Source of the DNA: Fusobacterium necrogenes | Lineage (GTDB): Bacteria > Fusobacteriota > Fusobacteriia > Fusobacteriales > Fusobacteriaceae | Length of the DNA: 64,000 nt | Assembly (NCBI RefSeq): GCF_900450765.1 | Contig: NZ_UGGU01000003.1 | Span: forward strand, 1,302,001 to 1,366,000 | Reading direction: 5' to 3' | In this document: positions 1 to 8,774 of the stretch, piece by piece | Position numbering within the stretch: the first letter of the stretch is position 1 | How the letters are laid out: each line of letters begins with the position of its first letter | Position numbers and translations under genes: made by a program | The notes under the pieces: generated by a model | What the model was told of the DNA's origin: nothing | What the model saw: the letters and a program-made list of their open reading frames with translations, nothing else | Database searches by the model: none

Positions 1-291
1 CAGTTAAAAAAACATAAAGATAAAATAAGAACTGCTGTTCAATCGAGAGAACCAATGATTAGAAAAGTTAAGTATGACCCTAATACAAATACTGTTGAAA
101 AAGAAGCAGCAGTAAATGTAGTAAAAGTCTATCTCCCACCTAAACCAATGGATGTAGAAGAAGCAATACTTCAATTAGAAATTTTAAATAAAGCATTCTT
201 CCCATTTACAAATGCAGAAACTGGAGAAATGAATATAGTTTATAAAAGGAAAGATGGAGATTATGGTCATATTGAACCATCTAAAAAGTAA
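1..291 (+). CDS. hpf: Ribosome hibernation promoting factor, long form, C-terminal part (partial)
   Basis: The reading frame is open from the first base of the window and ends at 291, so only about 96 C-terminal residues are visible and the first ATG at 55 is internal. The visible part is the dimerisation domain of long-form HPF/RaiA, recognisable by KPMDVEEAILQLE, FTNAETGEMNIVYKRKDGDY and the closing IEP. In this family the N-terminal domain binds the 30S decoding site and the C-terminal domain pairs two ribosomes into inactive 100S dimers during starvation. It is followed directly by a strong hairpin terminator, so it ends its transcription unit. Identification is firm; the missing N-terminal half lies outside the window. 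Confidence 0.9.
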   Translation, partial: QLKKHKDKIRTAVQSREPMIRKVKYDPNTNTVEKEAAVNVVKVYLPPKPMDVEEAILQLEILNKAFFPFTNAETGEMNIVYKRKDGDYGHIEPSKK

Positions 292-302
292 CTGAATAAA
301 AT

Positions 303-329
303 AAAGGGCTACCAAATGGTAGCCTTTTT
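303..329 (+). terminator. Intrinsic terminator after hpf
   Basis: A perfect 7-bp stem GGCTACC / GGTAGCC (307-313 and 318-324) closes a 4-base loop and is followed by five T residues, with an A run on the 5' side. It separates hpf from pepA. Confidence 0.85.
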
Positions 330-363
330 ATCATAATATTATATTAAGAAAAAGGAGCAGGAT

Positions 364-1776
364 ATGAAAATAATAAGTAATATAGAAAAAAATTATGATA
401 AAAAACTTATATTAGTAATAGAAGGAGAAAAAAGTTTCTATGAAAATATGCTAAAAAGTGAAAAAGAGTTAGTAGAGAAACTAATGAAAAAAAATGGATT
501 TAATGGAAGAAAGGGAGAGATTTTAACTATTGAATTTCTTAAAAAAAATAACCTAATCTCTATAGATGTCTTAGGTTTTGGAAAAAAAGAGGAAATTACA
601 GATAATTTATTTAGAGAGACTTTATTTAAATATCTTTCTGATAAAAAAGGAAATATCCTAATTACAACAAATAGAAGAGAGTTAAATAGAATAAATATAC
701 TCTGTGAAATAATTGGAACTATTAACTACTCTTTTGATAAGTTTAAAGAAAAGAAATCTGAAAAGATAGATATAGAATTCTTTGATGTAGAACAACCTGA
801 TATTTCTGAAGCTCTCATTTTAAATGAAGCTACTGATGTAACTAGAAATTTAGTAGATTTACCAGCAAATATAATCAATCCGATAACTTTAGCTGAAAGA
901 ACAGTTGAATTAGGAAAAGAGTTTGGATTTGAAGTTGAAATACTAGATGATAATAAGATACAAGAGTTAGGAATGAATTTATTATATAGTGTAGGGAAAG
1001 CCTCTGTTACAAAGCCAAGGCTTATAGTTATGAGATATTTCGGAGATGGAAATTCTAAAAATATAATAGGATTAGTAGGAAAAGGACTTACATATGATAC
1101 TGGAGGACTTTGTATAAAGCCAGCTGATTCTATGATGAATATGAAAGATGATATGACAGGTGGAGCTACAGTAATAGGAGCTATGTGTGCTATCGCTAAA
1201 AATAAACTTAAGAAAAATGTAGTAGCTGTTGTTGCAGCTTGCGAAAATGCTATCAATGGGAATTCATATAGACCAGGAGATATTATAAGATCTATGAATG
1301 GGAAATATGTGGAAATAATAAATACTGATGCAGAAGGTAGACTTGCACTAGCTGATGCTATTACATATATAGTAAGAAATGAAAAAGTATCAGAAGTAAT
1401 AGATGTAGCGACACTTACAGGAGCTATGATGGTAGCTTTGGGAACCTTTATTACTGGAGTATTTTCTAACAAAGATAAAAATTACTCTCTTTTAGAAAAA
1501 TCATGCAATAAACATGGAGAAAGAATTTGGAGAATGCCATTAAATGAAGAGTTTGCTGAAAATTTAAAATCTGAAGTAGCAGATTTAAAACATATGGGAG
1601 CTAGATGGGGAGGAGCTATATCAGCAGCAAAATTTTTAGAGATATTTGCTGAAGGAACACCTTGGACACATATGGATATAGCTGGAACAGCTTATAATAA
1701 TTCAAGTAAATGGTATAAAAAAGGTGCTTCTGGAGTTCATGTAAGAGGACTCTATGAGTATTGCAAAAATAGGTAA
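364..1776 (+). CDS. pepA: Leucyl aminopeptidase (M17 family)
   Basis: This 470-residue protein is a cytosolic M17 dizinc aminopeptidase that removes N-terminal residues from peptides. The two metal-site signatures are present: GKGLTYDTGG near residue 240 and NTDAEGRLALADA near residue 320, the latter being the family hallmark. The N-terminal third is divergent and lysine-rich, as is usual for the regulatory domain, and the length is close to the 480-500 typical of the family. The start at 364 follows an AAAGGAGCAGG ribosome binding site. It stands alone between the hpf terminator and a hairpin at 1824-1850. A DNA-binding role like that of the E. coli protein cannot be judged from sequence. 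Confidence 0.93.
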   Translation: MKIISNIEKNYDKKLILVIEGEKSFYENMLKSEKELVEKLMKKNGFNGRKGEILTIEFLKKNNLISIDVLGFGKKEEITDNLFRETLFKYLSDKKGNILITTNRRELNRINILCEIIGTINYSFDKFKEKKSEKIDIEFFDVEQPDISEALILNEATDVTRNLVDLPANIINPITLAERTVELGKEFGFEVEILDDNKIQELGMNLLYSVGKASVTKPRLIVMRYFGDGNSKNIIGLVGKGLTYDTGGLCIKPADSMMNMKDDMTGGATVIGAMCAIAKNKLKKNVVAVVAACENAINGNSYRPGDIIRSMNGKYVEIINTDAEGRLALADAITYIVRNEKVSEVIDVATLTGAMMVALGTFITGVFSNKDKNYSLLEKSCNKHGERIWRMPLNEEFAENLKSEVADLKHMGARWGGAISAAKFLEIFAEGTPWTHMDIAGTAYNNSSKWYKKGASGVHVRGLYEYCKNR

Positions 1777-1823
1777 AAAATTATAGCTAAAATAAATATT
1801 AAGTGATATATTATATCTAAAAA

Positions 1824-1850
1824 ATAGAGTCCTTTCAAAATGGACTCTAT
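1824..1850 (-). terminator. Terminator shared by converging pepA and the 1861-2274 gene
   Basis: A 9-bp perfect stem ATAGAGTCC / GGACTCTAT encloses a 9-base loop. On the minus strand the stem runs into a T tract, so it fits best as the terminator of the minus-strand operon ending at 1861; it may also stop pepA transcription. Confidence 0.75.
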
Positions 1851-1860
1851 CTCTAAATAA

Positions 1861-2274
1861 CTATTGATTTAATATTATTCTTGTTCCATCTGCTAGCTCT
1901 ATTATTTGTGTTTTGTCATCTGAAAATATTATTTTCCCCTGTCTAGAACTAGAATTTCCAAAATCTCTTTCATATCCTTGACCACTATAATTATTTGCAG
2001 TAGGATATTTTAATCTTGCTGGTACTCCAGAATCACCATATTTTTTATGAGCATTTTGGACTACTGCTTGTCTTTCGTAATCTCTTCTTATTTGAGTATC
2101 TAATTCATCTAAATCTCTTTGATGCTTTAATTCACTATTTTGATAGGAGTTACCTAATAAAATAAGTGATCCACCAATTACAGCTGCTCTACTTCCACCA
2201 CTTAACTCTCCCCACCAACTAGCATGTGCTAAACTACCAATTACTAACATTGATATGATGATAATCTTTTTCAT
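1861..2274 (-). CDS. Small exported protein of unknown function
   Basis: I do not recognise this 137-residue protein. It starts with a clear signal peptide (MKKIIIISMLVIGSLAHA, cleavage probably after the alanines), then a short glycine/alanine-rich hydrophobic stretch around residues 28-42, a charged helical segment (about 50-75), and a polar C-terminal part ending in a short beta-like section DKTQIIELADGTRIILN. It begins only 7 bases after the hydF stop, so it is probably cotranscribed with recR and hydF, which gives no obvious functional hint. It is likely periplasmic or inner-membrane attached. Confidence 0.7.
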   Translation of the reverse strand: MKKIIIISMLVIGSLAHASWWGELSGGSRAAVIGGSLILLGNSYQNSELKHQRDLDELDTQIRRDYERQAVVQNAHKKYGDSGVPARLKYPTANNYSGQGYERDFGNSSSRQGKIIFSDDKTQIIELADGTRIILNQ

Positions 2275-2281
2275 TAATCAC

Positions 2282-3502
2282 TCACTCCTTCTTAAAAATC
2301 TCCATTACTCTATCCAAAATTCCATTAATTTCTGCAATAGCCATTCCAAAATTCGTTACAGCTACTTTATTTTCTGAACACGTACCCAATCTATTAATAG
2401 TTTCAGTTTTATTTAGCATACAAGAACCACAATGAATAACTAAATTATATTTTGATATATCTTCAGGGAAATCCTTTCCAGAATAATTATCTATTTGTAA
2501 GCTCCCTATCTTTTTTCGTAATAGCATCGGTAACTTTTCCCTTGCTATATCTCCTTTTAATTGATGATGAGTACAAGCCTCTGCTATTAAAACTCTATCT
2601 CCTATTTTTAAATCATTTATTTTTTTAGCTCCATTGTATAAAATATTCAAATCTCCTTTAGCCCTTGCCATTATAATTGAAAAAGATGTAAGTAGTACAT
2701 CCTTAGACAAAACTTTGTCTACATTTTTAAAAACTTGAGAATCAGTAATTACTAAATCTGGCTTTCCTTGAAATATATTTAATCCTTCCTCTAGATTATC
2801 AAGTGTAACAATTGTTGGTATTCCACCATTATCTAAAATATCTCTAATTACTTGTACCTGTGGTAAAATTAATCTTCCTTTAGGCGCTTGTATATCTTGT
2901 GGAGCAACTAATAAAACTCTATCTCCTATTTTTATCTTATCACCTATAAGTTTTTCTTCAGCTAATATTTTTGGAGCATATTTTAACAACTTAGATTTTA
3001 TAATTTTTATACTTTCTTCTCTCGAAGCACTTACACTACTTACTTCACAACTTAATTCCTCTTCTATTCTCTTTTTTATTTCACATAATTTCTGTTCAGA
3101 AACTAAATCAATCTTATTTAAGATAACAATAAATGGTTTCTCTCTTTTTTTTATTTCTCTTAACCATTCCTTTTCATAATTTAACTCTTTATTTTCTAAA
3201 ATTACTTCAGTCGAAATAATTAAAAGAGCTATATCCATCTTATTCAGAATTTCCTTTGTTTTTTCTATTCTTAGCTTTCCTAGCTCAGTTATATCATCTA
3301 TACCTGCTGTATCTATAAATAAAACTGGACCTATTGGTAAAAGCTCCATAGCCTTATAAACTGGGTCAGTAGTAGTTCCTCTCATCTTTGATACAAGTGA
3401 TATATTTTGATTAGTAATTCTATTTATAAGACTTGATTTTCCTGCATTAGTTCTTCCATAAATTGCTATATGAACTCTATTTCCTCTTGGTGTATCTACC
3501 AT
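2282..3502 (-). CDS. hydF: [FeFe]-hydrogenase H-cluster maturation GTPase HydF
   Basis: HydF is the scaffold on which the 2Fe subcluster is assembled before delivery to the [FeFe] hydrogenase. The 406-residue protein has the expected order: an Era-like GTPase domain with P-loop GRTNAGKS at residues 16-23, switch MRGTTTDP and DTAGI, and NKID; a middle dimerisation domain; and a C-terminal iron-sulfur domain with EACTHH near residue 309 and HCGSC near 355, which supply the His/Cys cluster ligands. The start at 3502 has an AAAGGAGAT site. The partner radical-SAM genes hydE and hydG are not in this window. Its presence implies fermentative hydrogen production in the organism. Confidence 0.93.
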   Translation of the reverse strand: MVDTPRGNRVHIAIYGRTNAGKSSLINRITNQNISLVSKMRGTTTDPVYKAMELLPIGPVLFIDTAGIDDITELGKLRIEKTKEILNKMDIALLIISTEVILENKELNYEKEWLREIKKREKPFIVILNKIDLVSEQKLCEIKKRIEEELSCEVSSVSASREESIKIIKSKLLKYAPKILAEEKLIGDKIKIGDRVLLVAPQDIQAPKGRLILPQVQVIRDILDNGGIPTIVTLDNLEEGLNIFQGKPDLVITDSQVFKNVDKVLSKDVLLTSFSIIMARAKGDLNILYNGAKKINDLKIGDRVLIAEACTHHQLKGDIAREKLPMLLRKKIGSLQIDNYSGKDFPEDISKYNLVIHCGSCMLNKTETINRLGTCSENKVAVTNFGMAIAEINGILDRVMEIFKKE

Positions 3503-3546
3503 ATTATCTCCTTTATTATACTATTTTTTTATGTCTTTTATGTGTC

Positions 3547-4140
3547 TTATACTTCTTGTCTTCCTTCTAAAGCTTTTGAGATTGTTGCACTATCTGCAAA
3601 TTCTATATTCCCTCCTATTGGAATTCCACTCGCTATTTTAGTTACTTTTATTCCAAATGGTTTTAATAATTTTGTAAGATATAAAGATGTCGTTTCTCCT
3701 TCTAAATCTGGATTTAGAGCAAGTATTACCTCATTTACATTATCAATTGTTACTCTTTCAAGCAATGATTTAATATTTAACTTATCTGGTGTTATTCCAT
3801 TAAGCGGAGCAATTTTTCCTCCTAAAATATGGTATACTCCTTTATATTTTCCCATTTTTTCAAATGAAATTACATCTCTGCTATCCTCAACTACACATAT
3901 AGTCTGCTTATCTCTTAAGTCATCTCCACAAACATCACATAGATCATTCTCACAAAAATCTCCACATTTTGGACATCTTTTAATAATCTCTTTAGCTTCA
4001 CGAAGTACATTTATAAAATTTTCTACCTTTTCTTTTTCTATTTCTAACATATGAAAAGCTAATCTAGCTGCACTTTTTCTTCCTATCCCTGGAAGCTTAT
4101 TAAATTCTTCTATTAACTTTTCTAAACTTTTTGTTGCCAT
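3547..4140 (-). CDS. recR: Recombination mediator protein RecR
   Basis: RecR works with RecF and RecO in loading RecA at gaps during recombinational repair. The 197-residue length is standard. Visible parts are the N-terminal helix-hairpin-helix (LPGIGRKSAARLAFHML), a four-cysteine zinc finger (CPKC and CDVC pairs, residues about 56-71), and a Toprim domain beginning CVVEDSRD. The start follows AAGGAG. The gene lies 44 bases upstream of hydF and is probably cotranscribed with it. No dnaX gene, the common recR neighbour, is next to it. Confidence 0.94.
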   Translation of the reverse strand: MATKSLEKLIEEFNKLPGIGRKSAARLAFHMLEIEKEKVENFINVLREAKEIIKRCPKCGDFCENDLCDVCGDDLRDKQTICVVEDSRDVISFEKMGKYKGVYHILGGKIAPLNGITPDKLNIKSLLERVTIDNVNEVILALNPDLEGETTSLYLTKLLKPFGIKVTKIASGIPIGGNIEFADSATISKALEGRQEV

Positions 4141-4184
4141 TTTTTCTCCTTAAATTATTTTTTATTTAATCTAATAAAATTATA

Positions 4185-5201
4185 CTATTTTATAATAATC
4201 TTATTAGAAACAGATTTCACATCATTAGTTCCAGTCAAAATCATAGCTTGTGAAAGTTGAGATTTTAAAGTATTCATTACAGTAAGAACTCCCTCTTTTC
4301 TTCCACCAATAGAACCCCAAATAAGAGGTCTTCCAACTAAAACTCCTTTAGCTCCTAGTGCTAAATATTTTAAAACATCTACTCCTTCTCTAACAGAGCC
4401 ATCTGCTAAGACAGTAATTTTATCTCCAACAGCTTTAACAATATCTTCTAACACATCACAACTTGCTTGGCAATAATCTAGTACTCTACCTCCATGGTTT
4501 GATACAACAATAGTATTCACTCCAGCCTCCACACAAGCAAGAGCTTCATCTACACTCATAATTCCCTTAGCTATAAATGGAAGTTCTGTAGAATCTACTA
4601 ATATTTTTAAGTCTTCAACAGTTTTTGGACCTACTGGTTGTCCGAAAAGTTTCATTGTAACAAGACCAGCACCATCTAAATCAACACCAACAGCAACAGC
4701 TCCAGCTTTTTCAGCTATTCTAATTCTTCTAATAATTTCTTCGTTACTTCTTGGTTTGATAATGGCAATACCTAAACCTCCAACTTTTTTGATAGCTTTA
4801 AGTCCAAAGTCATAACAAGTAGGATCTCCAGTATCTCCAATCATACCTATACTTCCAGTTTCTAAGCATCCTTCAATAATATCATTACAATATTCCTCTT
4901 CAGTTACTCCTCCGCCCATATTAAACTTTGTTCCTGTAATAGGAGCACCAAGTACTGGAAAAGATAGTTCTTTACCTAATAGAGTACAAGATAATTTTGG
5001 CTCAGTAGCACTATGTATTGTTCTTAGAACAAGCTTTATATTTTTTAAACTTTCATAATTACTTTTAAATGATGAACCACTACCAGTTCCACCCATACCA
5101 GGAACTCTTCCAGCACACCATATACCATCACAAACTTTACAAAGATTACAAAATCCTTTCATTTTTTCTCTAGCACTTTCTTTTAAAGTTTTCATATCCA
5201 T
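4185..5201 (-). CDS. FMN-dependent alpha-hydroxyacid oxidoreductase (lactate oxidase-like)
   Basis: A 338-residue TIM-barrel flavoprotein of the FMN-dependent alpha-hydroxyacid dehydrogenase family, which oxidises substrates such as lactate or glycolate to 2-oxoacids. The family signature SNHGGRVLD, with the catalytic histidine and substrate-binding arginine, is near residue 236, and the FMN-phosphate site ADGSVREG and GRPLIWG follow. A four-cysteine N-terminal cluster (FCNLCKVCDGIWC, residues about 17-29) precedes a glycine-rich segment; this is not part of classical lactate oxidases and may bind a metal or cluster. It has its own good promoter (5250-5278) and is followed closely by recR. 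Exact substrate cannot be told. Confidence 0.82.
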   Translation of the reverse strand: MDMKTLKESAREKMKGFCNLCKVCDGIWCAGRVPGMGGTGSGSSFKSNYESLKNIKLVLRTIHSATEPKLSCTLLGKELSFPVLGAPITGTKFNMGGGVTEEEYCNDIIEGCLETGSIGMIGDTGDPTCYDFGLKAIKKVGGLGIAIIKPRSNEEIIRRIRIAEKAGAVAVGVDLDGAGLVTMKLFGQPVGPKTVEDLKILVDSTELPFIAKGIMSVDEALACVEAGVNTIVVSNHGGRVLDYCQASCDVLEDIVKAVGDKITVLADGSVREGVDVLKYLALGAKGVLVGRPLIWGSIGGRKEGVLTVMNTLKSQLSQAMILTGTNDVKSVSNKIIIK

Positions 5202-5249
5202 ATTTAATATCCCCCTACTTTAAAATATATAGTAAATTATTCCATTTTT

Positions 5250-5278
5250 ATAATATACCATTATAATTACATTGTCAA
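5250..5278 (-). promoter_or_regulatory. Sigma-70 promoter for the hydroxyacid oxidoreductase gene
   Basis: On the minus strand TTGACA (5273-5278) and TATTAT (5250-5255) are separated by exactly 17 bases, about 50 bases upstream of the start codon at 5201. Confidence 0.7.
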
Positions 5279-5327
5279 TTAAAATAGAACAAATTAGTAA
5301 TAACTTGATAACTTATTTAAAAAAAAA

Positions 5328-5356
5328 TTGACAAATTTTGTAAAATGCAGTACCCT
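5328..5356 (+). promoter_or_regulatory. Putative promoter for ptsH
   Basis: A perfect TTGACA at 5328-5333 is followed after 17 bases by TACCCT, a weak -10 that keeps only the TAnnnT positions. An upstream ATG at 5345 lies inside this promoter, which argues that translation begins at the later ATG at 5405. Confidence 0.5.
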
Positions 5357-5404
5357 ATAGATAATGAGAGAATTTTTAAAAAGTTAAGAGAGGGTGGAGA
5401 AAGC

Positions 5405-5668
5405 ATGATAAGTAAAACTGTTGAAATTACAAATGAGACTGGATTACATACTAGACCAGGAAATGAATTCGTTAGCTTAGCTAAAACATTTACTTCACAA
5501 ATTGAAGTAGAAAATGAAGCAGGAAAAAAAGTAAAAGGAACATCTCTATTAAAACTACTTTCATTAGGAATAAAAAAAGGAACTAAAGTAACTGTATATG
5601 CTGAAGGTGCTGATGAAGCTGAAGCAGTTGAAAAATTAGGAGACCTTCTAGCAAATTTAAAGGACTAA
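5405..5668 (+). CDS. ptsH: Phosphocarrier protein HPr
   Basis: HPr shuttles phosphate from enzyme I to the sugar-specific EIIA proteins of the phosphotransferase system. The 87-residue product has the active-site segment GLHTRPG with His15, and a serine at position 47 six residues ahead of SLGI, which aligns with the regulatory Ser46 of Gram-positive HPr. The start at 5405 is chosen because it gives the standard HPr N-terminus and follows a GGTGGAG site; the longer frame from 5345 would begin inside the promoter. ptsI lies downstream, separated by a hairpin with a T run. Whether an HPr kinase phosphorylates Ser47 cannot be seen here. Confidence 0.93.
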   Translation: MISKTVEITNETGLHTRPGNEFVSLAKTFTSQIEVENEAGKKVKGTSLLKLLSLGIKKGTKVTVYAEGADEAEAVEKLGDLLANLKD

Positions 5669-5678
5669 TTTTACAGTA

Positions 5679-5706
5679 GAAGGTGCTATTCAGTACCTTC
5701 TTTTTT
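5679..5706 (+). terminator. Intercistronic terminator between ptsH and ptsI
   Basis: GAAGGTGC (5679-5686) pairs with GTACCTTC (5693-5700), with one G-T pair, and is followed by six T residues. It sits 11 bases after the ptsH stop and 35 bases before the ptsI start, so it probably lets only part of transcription continue into ptsI. Confidence 0.7.
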
Positions 5707-5740
5707 ATTAATTTTGTTGATAATGATTGTGAGGGAAAAT

Positions 5741-7468
5741 ATGAGTAAAATAGTTAAGGGTATTGAAGCATCACCAGGCATAGCAATAGGAAAAATATTT
5801 CTATATCAAGAAAACGAATTAGTTATTGATGACAAAAAGAAATGTGATTCTGATTGTGAAAAAGAAAGATTATTAAGTGGTAGAGAAAAAGCAAAAGAGC
5901 AACTCTTAAAAATCAGAGAAAAAACAGCCGAAAAATTAGGAGAAGACAAAGCTGCTATATTTGATGGACATATCACTTTATTAGAAGATGAAGATTTATT
6001 TGATGAAGTTGTAGAACTTATTGAAGATGAAGAAATTTGTGCTGAAATAGCTCTTCAAAAAGGAATAGATGATTATTGTGAAATGCTTGCTAATCTAGAA
6101 GATGAGTATTTAAGAGAAAGAGCAGCAGATTTAAGAGATATTGGTAAGAGATGGTTATATAATGTAGCAGGAGTAGAAATATTAGATTTAGGTTCACTAC
6201 CTCCAAATACTATAATAGCTGCTAAAGATTTAACTCCATCTGATACGGCTCAAATAGATTTACAAAATGTAGTTGCTTTTATAACTGAAATAGGTGGAAA
6301 AACAGCTCATTCATCTATCATGGCTAGATCATTAGAATTACCAGCTATAGTAGGAACAGGAAATATTTGTTCGTTAGTTAAGAGTGGAGATAATGTTATA
6401 GTTGATGCTCTTAAAGGAGATATAATAATAAATCCTACTGAAGAAGAAATTGCTAAATATCAAGAGAAAAAAGAAGCTTTCTTTGCTGAAAAAGAACTAT
6501 TAAAACAATTAAAAGATAAAGAAGCTATATCAAAAGATGGTGTAAAAGTAGGAGCTTGGGCTAATATAGGTTCACCAAAAGATATAGAGGGAGTATTAAG
6601 AAATGGAGCAAAAGGAATAGGACTTTATAGAACAGAGTTCTTATTCATGAATAATGATAGATTCCCTACTGAAGATGAACAATTTGAAGCTTATAAAATA
6701 GTTGCTGAAAAAATGGAAGGCAAACCTGTAACTATAAGAACTATGGATATAGGTGGAGATAAATCTCTTCCTTACATGCAATTACCAAAAGAGGAAAATC
6801 CATTCCTTGGCTGGAGAGCAATCAGAGTTTGCTTAGATAGACCTGAAATATTAAAAACTCAATTTAGAGCACTATTAAGAGCATCAGCTTTTGGATATAT
6901 AAAAATCATGCTTCCTATGATTATGGATATAACAGAAATTAGAAGAGCAAGAGCAATATTAGAAGAATGTAAAGAAGAATTAAGAGCAGTAGGAGCTAAA
7001 TTTGATGAAAATATAGCTCTTGGAATAATGGTTGAAACTCCAGCAGTTGCTTTTAGAGCTAGAAGCTTTGCTGAAGAAGTAGATTTCTTCTCAATAGGAA
7101 CAAATGACTTAACTCAATATACACTAGCAGTTGATAGAGGAAATGAAAATATTTCTCACTTATACAATACTTATAACCCGACTGTCTTAGAAGCTATAAG
7201 AATGGCTATAAAAGGAGCTCATGAAGCCGGGATAACTATCTCTATGTGTGGAGAGTTTGCTGGAGATGAAAATGCTACTGCCATTCTATTTGGAATGGGA
7301 TTAGATGCTTTTTCAATGTCAGCTATCTCTGTACCTAGAATCAAGAAAAATATTATGGCTTTAGATAAAGCTAAATGTGAATCTTTAGTCGAAGAAGTAA
7401 TGGCTCAAAAAACTCCAGATGAGGTTTTAGCTATTGTTAAAAAATTTAATAAAGAAAATTTAAAATAA
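5741..7468 (+). CDS. ptsI: PTS enzyme I (phosphoenolpyruvate-protein phosphotransferase)
   Basis: Enzyme I takes phosphate from PEP and passes it to HPr in the cytosol. The 575-residue protein has the expected N-terminal HPr-binding/phosphohistidine domain, with GGKTAHSSIMAR holding the active His near residue 190, and the C-terminal PEP-binding barrel with GIGLYRTEFLFM, DIGGDKSLPYM, FFSIGTNDLTQY and the catalytic SMCGEFAGD. The start at 5741 follows GAGGGA; an upstream in-frame ATG at 5714 lacks a good ribosome binding site. It follows ptsH across an intercistronic hairpin, the usual ptsHI order. Confidence 0.95.
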   Translation: MSKIVKGIEASPGIAIGKIFLYQENELVIDDKKKCDSDCEKERLLSGREKAKEQLLKIREKTAEKLGEDKAAIFDGHITLLEDEDLFDEVVELIEDEEICAEIALQKGIDDYCEMLANLEDEYLRERAADLRDIGKRWLYNVAGVEILDLGSLPPNTIIAAKDLTPSDTAQIDLQNVVAFITEIGGKTAHSSIMARSLELPAIVGTGNICSLVKSGDNVIVDALKGDIIINPTEEEIAKYQEKKEAFFAEKELLKQLKDKEAISKDGVKVGAWANIGSPKDIEGVLRNGAKGIGLYRTEFLFMNNDRFPTEDEQFEAYKIVAEKMEGKPVTIRTMDIGGDKSLPYMQLPKEENPFLGWRAIRVCLDRPEILKTQFRALLRASAFGYIKIMLPMIMDITEIRRARAILEECKEELRAVGAKFDENIALGIMVETPAVAFRARSFAEEVDFFSIGTNDLTQYTLAVDRGNENISHLYNTYNPTVLEAIRMAIKGAHEAGITISMCGEFAGDENATAILFGMGLDAFSMSAISVPRIKKNIMALDKAKCESLVEEVMAQKTPDEVLAIVKKFNKENLK

Positions 7469-7477
7469 TAATAAAAT

Positions 7478-7520
7478 AAAGAGAGATTTAGCTTATAATA
7501 ATTAGCTAAATCCTCTTTTT
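7478..7520. terminator. Bidirectional terminator between ptsI and the LPS locus
   Basis: GATTTAGCT (7485-7493) pairs with AGCTAAATC (7504-7512), extended by GAG/CTC beyond one mismatch. T-rich tracts lie on both sides on the respective strands, so it can serve ptsI on plus and the LPS operon on minus. Confidence 0.7.
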
Positions 7521-7553
7521 TTACATTTTAATATAAATTCAAATTTTAATTTT

Positions 7554-8774
7554 TTATTCTCTATCACATTTCAATTTATCTGAATAAAAAATTTCACTAC
7601 TCAATGTCAATCCTAAAAAAAGAAATAAAAACTGAAATACTCTTTTCTGATATAATGGATTATCAAACATTCCTATTCCCCCAAAATAAAGAATTATCAT
7701 CAGTGTTATAAACGAACAAATATCTCTTTCTCTAAAAAGTTTCTTTAAAACTATAAAAAAACTAAATATAAAAAATAACAAATAACTTATTAAAGAAAAT
7801 ATTCCTTGAGTTACAAAAATTTCAAGATAATCATTATGCAAAGCCGCAATTGAAACTCCAACCTTATCCTTAAAGTTATTCATAGTATAGTAGGCAAAGC
7901 CTTTTCCATGCAAAATATTGAAATTTTCTTCAATTAATGCCTTTTTCCAAATCAACATTCTCGGATCATCTACAACTTCTTCAACTCCTACATTAAAAAC
8001 TCTTAAATTTATTTCAAGATAATTTATACTAATTAAAATAATAAAAATTATTGTTAATAATCCTAATGTTTTTTTTGAAAATAACTTTACTTTTTTTTCT
8101 ATAATTAAAAATAATAACATTCCCAATATATATACAGCTATTAAACTAAAAAAGACATTCCTTGACTGACCTATACTGATCAAACAAAATATTTGTAGCA
8201 TATTTAATATAAAATATAGAGTCTTTAATACTTTATTTTTTTCATATAATAAACTTATATAAGATATAATAATAAATAAACCTACTATCATTGAATAATA
8301 GTTAGGATTTCCCCAAATACTTCCTCGTCTTAAAACTCCATTTTCACTTATAAAAAGTAACCCTTTAAAAACAGAATATATAGAAAATAAATTAATTAAA
8401 ATGATAATCCTTTTTTTATTTATATAATTACCTAATCTTAAATATAAACTTATTATAAATAATAAAATCCCACCTATTAATAAATTTCTATATAATATTA
8501 CATAATAACCAAACTTATTATACTGGTTTAATATATTAATAAAGGAAAAAGAGAGACAAAATGTCCAAATTATAAGTAAAAAAAATATTTTTTTCCCACT
8601 TTGATTTATTCTCAATTTTTCTTTATCAATATAATATCTTAATAAAACTATTCCTCCTAAAGTAAAAATAAGTAATTCATCATACTTATTTTTATATCTT
8701 GTAGAAAGTAAGTATACTAAAATAACTACAAATATATTTTCTATTATTCCTATTCTTTTATTTATTAAAGACAT
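7554..8774 (-). CDS. O-antigen ligase family membrane protein (WaaL/Wzy-like)
   Basis: A 406-residue polytopic membrane protein with roughly ten to eleven hydrophobic segments and a larger polar loop near residues 255-315. The loop contains HNDYLEIFVTQGI, the typical Wzy_C/O-antigen ligase motif with a conserved histidine. Such proteins either ligate O-antigen to lipid A-core or polymerise repeat units in the periplasm; the sequence alone does not decide between these. It is the last gene of the LPS locus and overlaps the preceding glycosyltransferase by 17 bases, with its ribosome binding site AGGAGAA inside that gene. Confidence 0.82.
   Translation of the reverse strand: MSLINKRIGIIENIFVVILVYLLSTRYKNKYDELLIFTLGGIVLLRYYIDKEKLRINQSGKKIFFLLIIWTFCLSFSFINILNQYNKFGYYVILYRNLLIGGILLFIISLYLRLGNYINKKRIIILINLFSIYSVFKGLLFISENGVLRRGSIWGNPNYYSMIVGLFIIISYISLLYEKNKVLKTLYFILNMLQIFCLISIGQSRNVFFSLIAVYILGMLLFLIIEKKVKLFSKKTLGLLTIIFIILISINYLEINLRVFNVGVEEVVDDPRMLIWKKALIEENFNILHGKGFAYYTMNNFKDKVGVSIAALHNDYLEIFVTQGIFSLISYLLFFIFSFFIVLKKLFRERDICSFITLMIILYFGGIGMFDNPLYQKRVFQFLFLFLGLTLSSEIFYSDKLKCDRE

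Noticed and set aside
726-1472. Long open frame on the minus strand inside pepA
   Set aside because: It is the antisense of the pepA coding region; its length follows from the codon bias of the real gene, and it has no ribosome binding site or recognisable domain.
3470-4054. 194-codon plus-strand frame opposite recR
   Set aside because: It is antisense to recR and hydF, has low-complexity Ser/Phe-rich translation and no start signal.
5345-5404. N-terminal extension of HPr from the ATG at 5345
   Set aside because: The 20 extra residues would begin within the promoter and have no counterpart in HPr proteins; ATG 5405 has the ribosome binding site.
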